Origin: Styela clava
Lineage: Eukaryota; Chordata; Ascidiacea; Stolidobranchia; Styelidae
DNA length: 64,000 nucleotides
Direction of reading: 5' to 3'
NCBI RefSeq assembly: GCF_964204865.1
Contig: NC_135259.1
Coordinates: 15,076,974-15,140,973 of the forward strand
Shown here: in pieces, positions 60,303 to 64,000 of the stretch
Position numbering within the stretch: position 1 is the first letter of the stretch
Layout of the letters: each line of letters begins with the position of its first letter
Program-made: the position numbers and the translations under genes
The notes under the pieces: model-generated
What the model saw: only the letters and a program-made list of their open reading frames with translations
What the model was told of the DNA's origin: nothing
The model's database searches: none

Positions 60303-61211
60303 CATAGTTTCTCAAAGTGCTCCGCGAGAGAATCTCAGGGGTTCCGCGAGCTATTGGATTACTTTTCAAAATACTGACTAATATTGTAACTGTTAAAAGA
60401 AGCAATAACAGCTTTGATAAAATCTGACAACAATATAGCCTCGAAATATGGCAAAGAGGCGGAATTGAAAAATGACATTATTTATAAGCAGGAGCACAGC
60501 CAGGATTCTTAAGAGGGAGGTGGTTTCAAAATTGGAATCGGAAATTTCCGCGCAATATTCTTCGCGAAAAAAAAACGAATAACGAGATTTCTGTTGCGTA
60601 AAATATTTAATCCATGACCGATGCGAGCATTTAACGTGTCTCGTTGTCATGATGTAATTGTGCTCATCGTTACTCACGTTTGATTCGAGATTACTATTAG
60701 GATTACTAAAATGAAAGAATACTATTCTAAAATAGCATAAAATATGTGACAAACTGTCATCTATAAATAAATTGGAGTCGTATTTTTGCGATCTTGGGAT
60801 TTGTCAAACTTCTTGTTTTTTTTATTTCGCACTTGAGATTATTTTTAAACAAGATATCGCCTTCAAAAAATCACAATGTCTGGGAAAAATATGAACAAGG
60901 GAAAAGATTCGACCCCTAATTTATTAATATGTTTATCAAGTGTCAAGTTTACAGCTTTAGTATATATAATTTATGTTAAGGCTAAAGGCAGAATACACTA
61001 CAATTTATGTTTAAAATTTTGATTTATGTATGACTTCAATTAACCCTAATAAAAAAAAGGTTCAGCATTTAATTTAAGTAAAGTACTTTTAACTTGCTCA
61101 GGAATATTAATCTGAAAGTAACAAGTTTAACATTTATTTTGGGGCGCCGTGAATTAATAGTCAACCTTTTCAAGGGCTCCGCAACATCAAAAGCAACCCC
61201 CTGACCTAGGG
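60295..61211. mobile_element. 0.9-kb hAT-like element with 8-bp TSD
   Basis: The element at 60303-61203 lies between exact repeats acctaggg (60295-60302 and 61204-61211). The left end carries 'tttctcaaagtgctccgcga'; the right end reverse-complements to cagggggttgcttttgatg, then a 'ggagccctt' block. The ends are the sort seen in hAT elements but only loosely match each other. No transposase frame. Confidence 0.65.
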
Positions 61212-62021
61212 TATAGACATCGGCTTTATAGAACTCTTAAAGATTTGTGTAATTTTTTTTTATGACTACCTCAAGAACATTATCATTTAAGACCTGACTT
61301 GCGCATAACGTCGATATAGAATCAAATTACGGTAAGTAGATAATGAGAGATATTACTGAAAATCATGGCTACAATTCATTATGAAAATTCTTTTTATCAA
61401 ATAAAAGCTGTGAGAAGAACTTCAACCCCGGATCAATATCAAATTGGAAGATAATATTTATATATAATTAAATCCATTTGAAAATGTTAATTATTGATTT
61501 TCAATCGTCCTCTTCAAAAATAAACGTAATTTATCATTTGCTTTTTATTGACAAGGCACAACATAATTTTTTTCACTTACTACTTTAAACCATGAAACAA
61601 GTATTTGTGCTAATGAGCATATTCATAACATAGAAAATTGTTGCTTATTTACAAAGTAGCATTAAATGGCTCCATTTATATGTTTTTACCAGCAATTAAT
61701 ACATTTGTATCTCAAGAGATTGATTGATTTCATATTATAAAGTTCGATGAAAAATATGACATCTTCCTAATAGGATAGCTGTAATTGCATAAATAAAAGG
61801 TCGACATTGCTGTAAATTAGTTGCAGATGAAAGTTCAGCTGGTAAACGCAGCTTTCAGCTTAACTCATTTAAACAGGAACGATTTTCGATCGGTGTGACG
61901 ACAGTCTTGTTTGAAGCAAACTCCTCATAAAAATAAATCAACAAAAGTCAGCGTTATCTTCTCTTCATGTGTAAATTACAATTTATTTTTTTCTGAACGA
62001 TCCTACGCGCTTGATACAAAG
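61212..62021. other. 5' flank of B4
   Basis: 61540-61800 resembles the region just upstream of B1-B3 ('caagtatttgtgct', 'tatctcaagaga'), so promoter-proximal DNA was duplicated along with the genes. No other feature. Confidence 0.5.
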
Positions 62022-63423
62022 ATGAAGACCGTCGCAATTTTTCTTGTTGTAGTTGTGCTGGTTAGCCTGGAAATTTCCCCAACTGACTGTCAGATATTGA
62101 TGATCAGTTCACCGGTACAGGGGAGGTAAGTTTATTAGATTTCTGTTATTGAAGACGAATTGTACATATGGATTGTTTTGGTATTATGTTGTTGTTGTTC
62201 TAGTTAGTGTTTCTTTTCTTGTTGCTGTTAACTATTGGACCAATTGCTTTGAAATTTTCTACTGGTAAAAATTGTATCGTTCGCTAGAAGGCTCATTACT
62301 TTCATCTGTTTCATAAATTTCTGTAGGCTCTAAGTGATTCGTTTTTTTATGTTTGGTGAAATCATCAAAATTAAATATTGAGCACTTGTGGCAGTTCTTT
62401 GTTCGTGTTAGTAGTCAGGCGAAGTCATTAATACTGTGGGATAGGTGGTCTACTGCGAAAGATTGCATATTCATACTACTCTGGTTTCGCCCTCGTGTAC
62501 CTACATTTGAGCATTGCTCTCTTACTTTCTATAGAAGATCGGATTGAAGTTTTGAATGTTTGCACTCTATCCTCTCATGCTCTGTATTTAAACATTCGAT
62601 ATAATTTCACAAATTCTGAATTGTTTATTCAGGGTGATAAATGATGATTTTCAAAAGTTTTCTTCGCCGATCGTTCGACGATGGAAATTTATCATATTTT
62701 AATTTACCATTATATATACATTACACTTTATACGAATTGATAAACTCATTCACACAAGTAGATTAATTGATATAACTTTGTTAACAAAGTACACCAGTGG
62801 TTCCAACTAGGGTTCCGAGTAACCCAAGGGTTACGCTAGTTCCGTCCAGGGATTCCACAAGTTTAAATCCAAATCCTAGAGTCTGTATGGTGTACGTATA
62901 TTGTTTGTCTATAATCAATACGCGACTATGAGATAATCATATAATAAGTGTGTTTCACTATTGTTCGGTGAAAGATCGCCAGACGTTCCGCGTCAAATCG
63001 TCGTTTCACATTTTATGATTATAAATATAAGCATATTTAGATATAATCAATTTCACGGGAATTTCTCGAGTTTTTGAAATGTTTGTTGGTGTAAAAACAC
63101 TGCTCTACATCAACTTTACGTTTTCTATATTTCAGATATACCACACATGCACCATCTGTATGGAAACGGAAAAAGCGGAATGTCGAAAAGGATGAAAATT
63201 TGCAGACTGAAGGTGAAATATAGCAAAATTGTTAATTAATGTTACACTTGAAAGTGAATTTATCTTTAAAAACAAATTCAAATCGAGTCAAAGCCGTGGC
63301 TTCAACATTTCAAAACCTGAAGCTCAGTATTAATCTGTGGGAAGCTTCATTCCCGTCAATGTTATCATGTAAGTTTAAACATCTCCACCTTTTATTACAG
63401 AAAGAGAGAAGGATTTATTTTGA
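62022..63423 (+). CDS. Secreted W-x-R-KKR peptide precursor, member B4
   Basis: Exons 62022-62125, 63136-63212 and 63401-63423, phases 2 and 1, 67 residues. The signal peptide MKTVAIFLVVVVLVSLEIS is clearly related to B1-B3. The core is APSVWKRKKRNV at 40-51, and the 18-residue tail ends EKDLF. Intron 1 (1.0 kb) holds copy 3 of the ~320-bp dispersed repeat and an hAT-like end. It is the most diverged B member, yet the splice phases, Trp, KKR and the D-x-N-L-Q motif of the tail are kept, which argues for selection on the precursor. Confidence 0.72.
62190..62535 (+). repeat. Dispersed ~320-bp repeat, copy 3 of 3
   Basis: Matches 12500-12840 and 15345-15585 through 'ttggaccaattgctttgaaa' and the 'gagcattgctctcttac' end block. 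Lies in intron 1 of B4. Confidence 0.65.
62790..62880. mobile_element. hAT-like left-end relic
   Basis: 'cagtggttccaactagggtt' followed by 'gggttacgctagttccgt' resembles the left end of hAT elements seen elsewhere here. No right end or target duplication found. Confidence 0.35.
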
Positions 63424-64000
63424 CACGGGTATAATGAAGTATGAAAGATCAATCGGATTCACAATGCCATGGCGGGATTTTAAATAAATGAATATAGATG
63501 GAAAAATAAAGCGTAATATTGTTTGGTTTATACAATTGGGTATTCTGAAAAATATTGAGTTTTTGTACTAGTGAAGAAATTTATGACCATGTGATATAAT
63601 TGATATGATTAATTATCACCGTTGTCAGGTGATTTTGAACTTGATTTCCCACAAGTAGTAAGAAATGCTTCAGCAAGTTTGGAATTTTTTTTGCGGCCTT
63701 TGCTTACATTTCACTTCGAACATTGCTCAGCCACTGCATGAAATGTATCGCGCTAGTGTTTTCTGCAAGAACCGGAACCATTTTGGTTAGACATTTTCCA
63801 CCAAATTTATTACACCTGATGAGCTTAAATCCGAAAATTTTAATCTGCAATATCAATGGAGTAGAATTCACAGCGCTCTAAGCACTAGTTCACCACGCCT
63901 ATCGTTTCACCAATAATGTAAATAGTTACTAAGAGTGGAAATGATACTTTAGCTGTAATCTTGCGATGCAGATGCCAGTAGACATCATTTTGAACAAGAT
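63424..64000. other. 3' flank of B4
   Basis: Contains 'aaaaataaag' near 63503, a likely poly(A) signal for B4, then AT-rich sequence without recognised features to the window end. Confidence 0.4.

Noticed and set aside
1-64000. CRISPR arrays, operons, rRNA or functional tRNA genes
   Set aside because: None seen. The window is spliced eukaryotic nuclear DNA, and the tRNA-like stretches belong to SINEs.

Overview
This is AT-rich nuclear DNA from an invertebrate animal. Genes have GT-AG introns of roughly 60-1200 bp, the products are animal-specific (adhesion GPCR, GLUT12-like transporter, UBR7), and the DNA is full of hAT-type transposons, MITEs and tRNA-derived SINEs. An ascidian-like genome would fit, but the sequence alone does not prove it.

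Left part, 0.7-14.6 kb: one complete adhesion G-protein-coupled receptor on the + strand. I assembled it from 23 exons whose phases all join. Its order is signal peptide, Thr-rich stalk of duplicated 69-nt exons, EGF-like domain, SEA domain with an intact G-S cleavage motif, GAIN/GPS, seven transmembrane helices and a short tail (about 1060 residues). From 14.6 to 18.6 kb there are repeats and SINEs and a perfect 23-bp inverted repeat. Middle part, 19-27 kb: three compact housekeeping-type genes on the + strand. They are a two-exon SLC2A12/GLUT12-like sugar transporter, an intronless OB-fold protein resembling mitochondrial SSB, and an intronless UBR7 ubiquitin ligase.

Right part, 28-63.5 kb: the most interesting region. 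At least eleven loci on both strands belong to one family of very small secreted peptide precursors that I do not recognise. Each complete member has three exons joined in phases 2 and 1. Exon 1 encodes a signal peptide. Exon 2 encodes a Pro-rich segment with an invariant Trp followed by a polybasic cleavage site (P-x-W-x-G-K-[KR]-K-R in most, W-x-R-K-K-R in one subfamily). Exon 3 ends a short acidic or polar tail. The cluster grew by segmental duplication: 39.37-51.16 kb and 51.16-60.17 kb are tandem direct copies, each carrying the order D(-) A(+) F(-) B(+). Older single members flank them (E and B1 on the left, B4 on the right). Several copies are decaying: an in-frame stop at the core Trp in D1, a deleted start codon in B2 and a lost exon 2 in B1. 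Transposons inserted later, for example a 1.4-kb hAT element present only in the first copy, with its empty site visible in the second.

Also inside the cluster are an intronless seven-transmembrane receptor-like gene broken by two compensating frameshifts and a degenerate SprT-like metalloprotease fragment. The Gly before the KKKR site in subfamilies A, D, E and F is what a C-terminally amidated neuropeptide or hormone precursor would show. That role is an inference; nothing in the window proves it.
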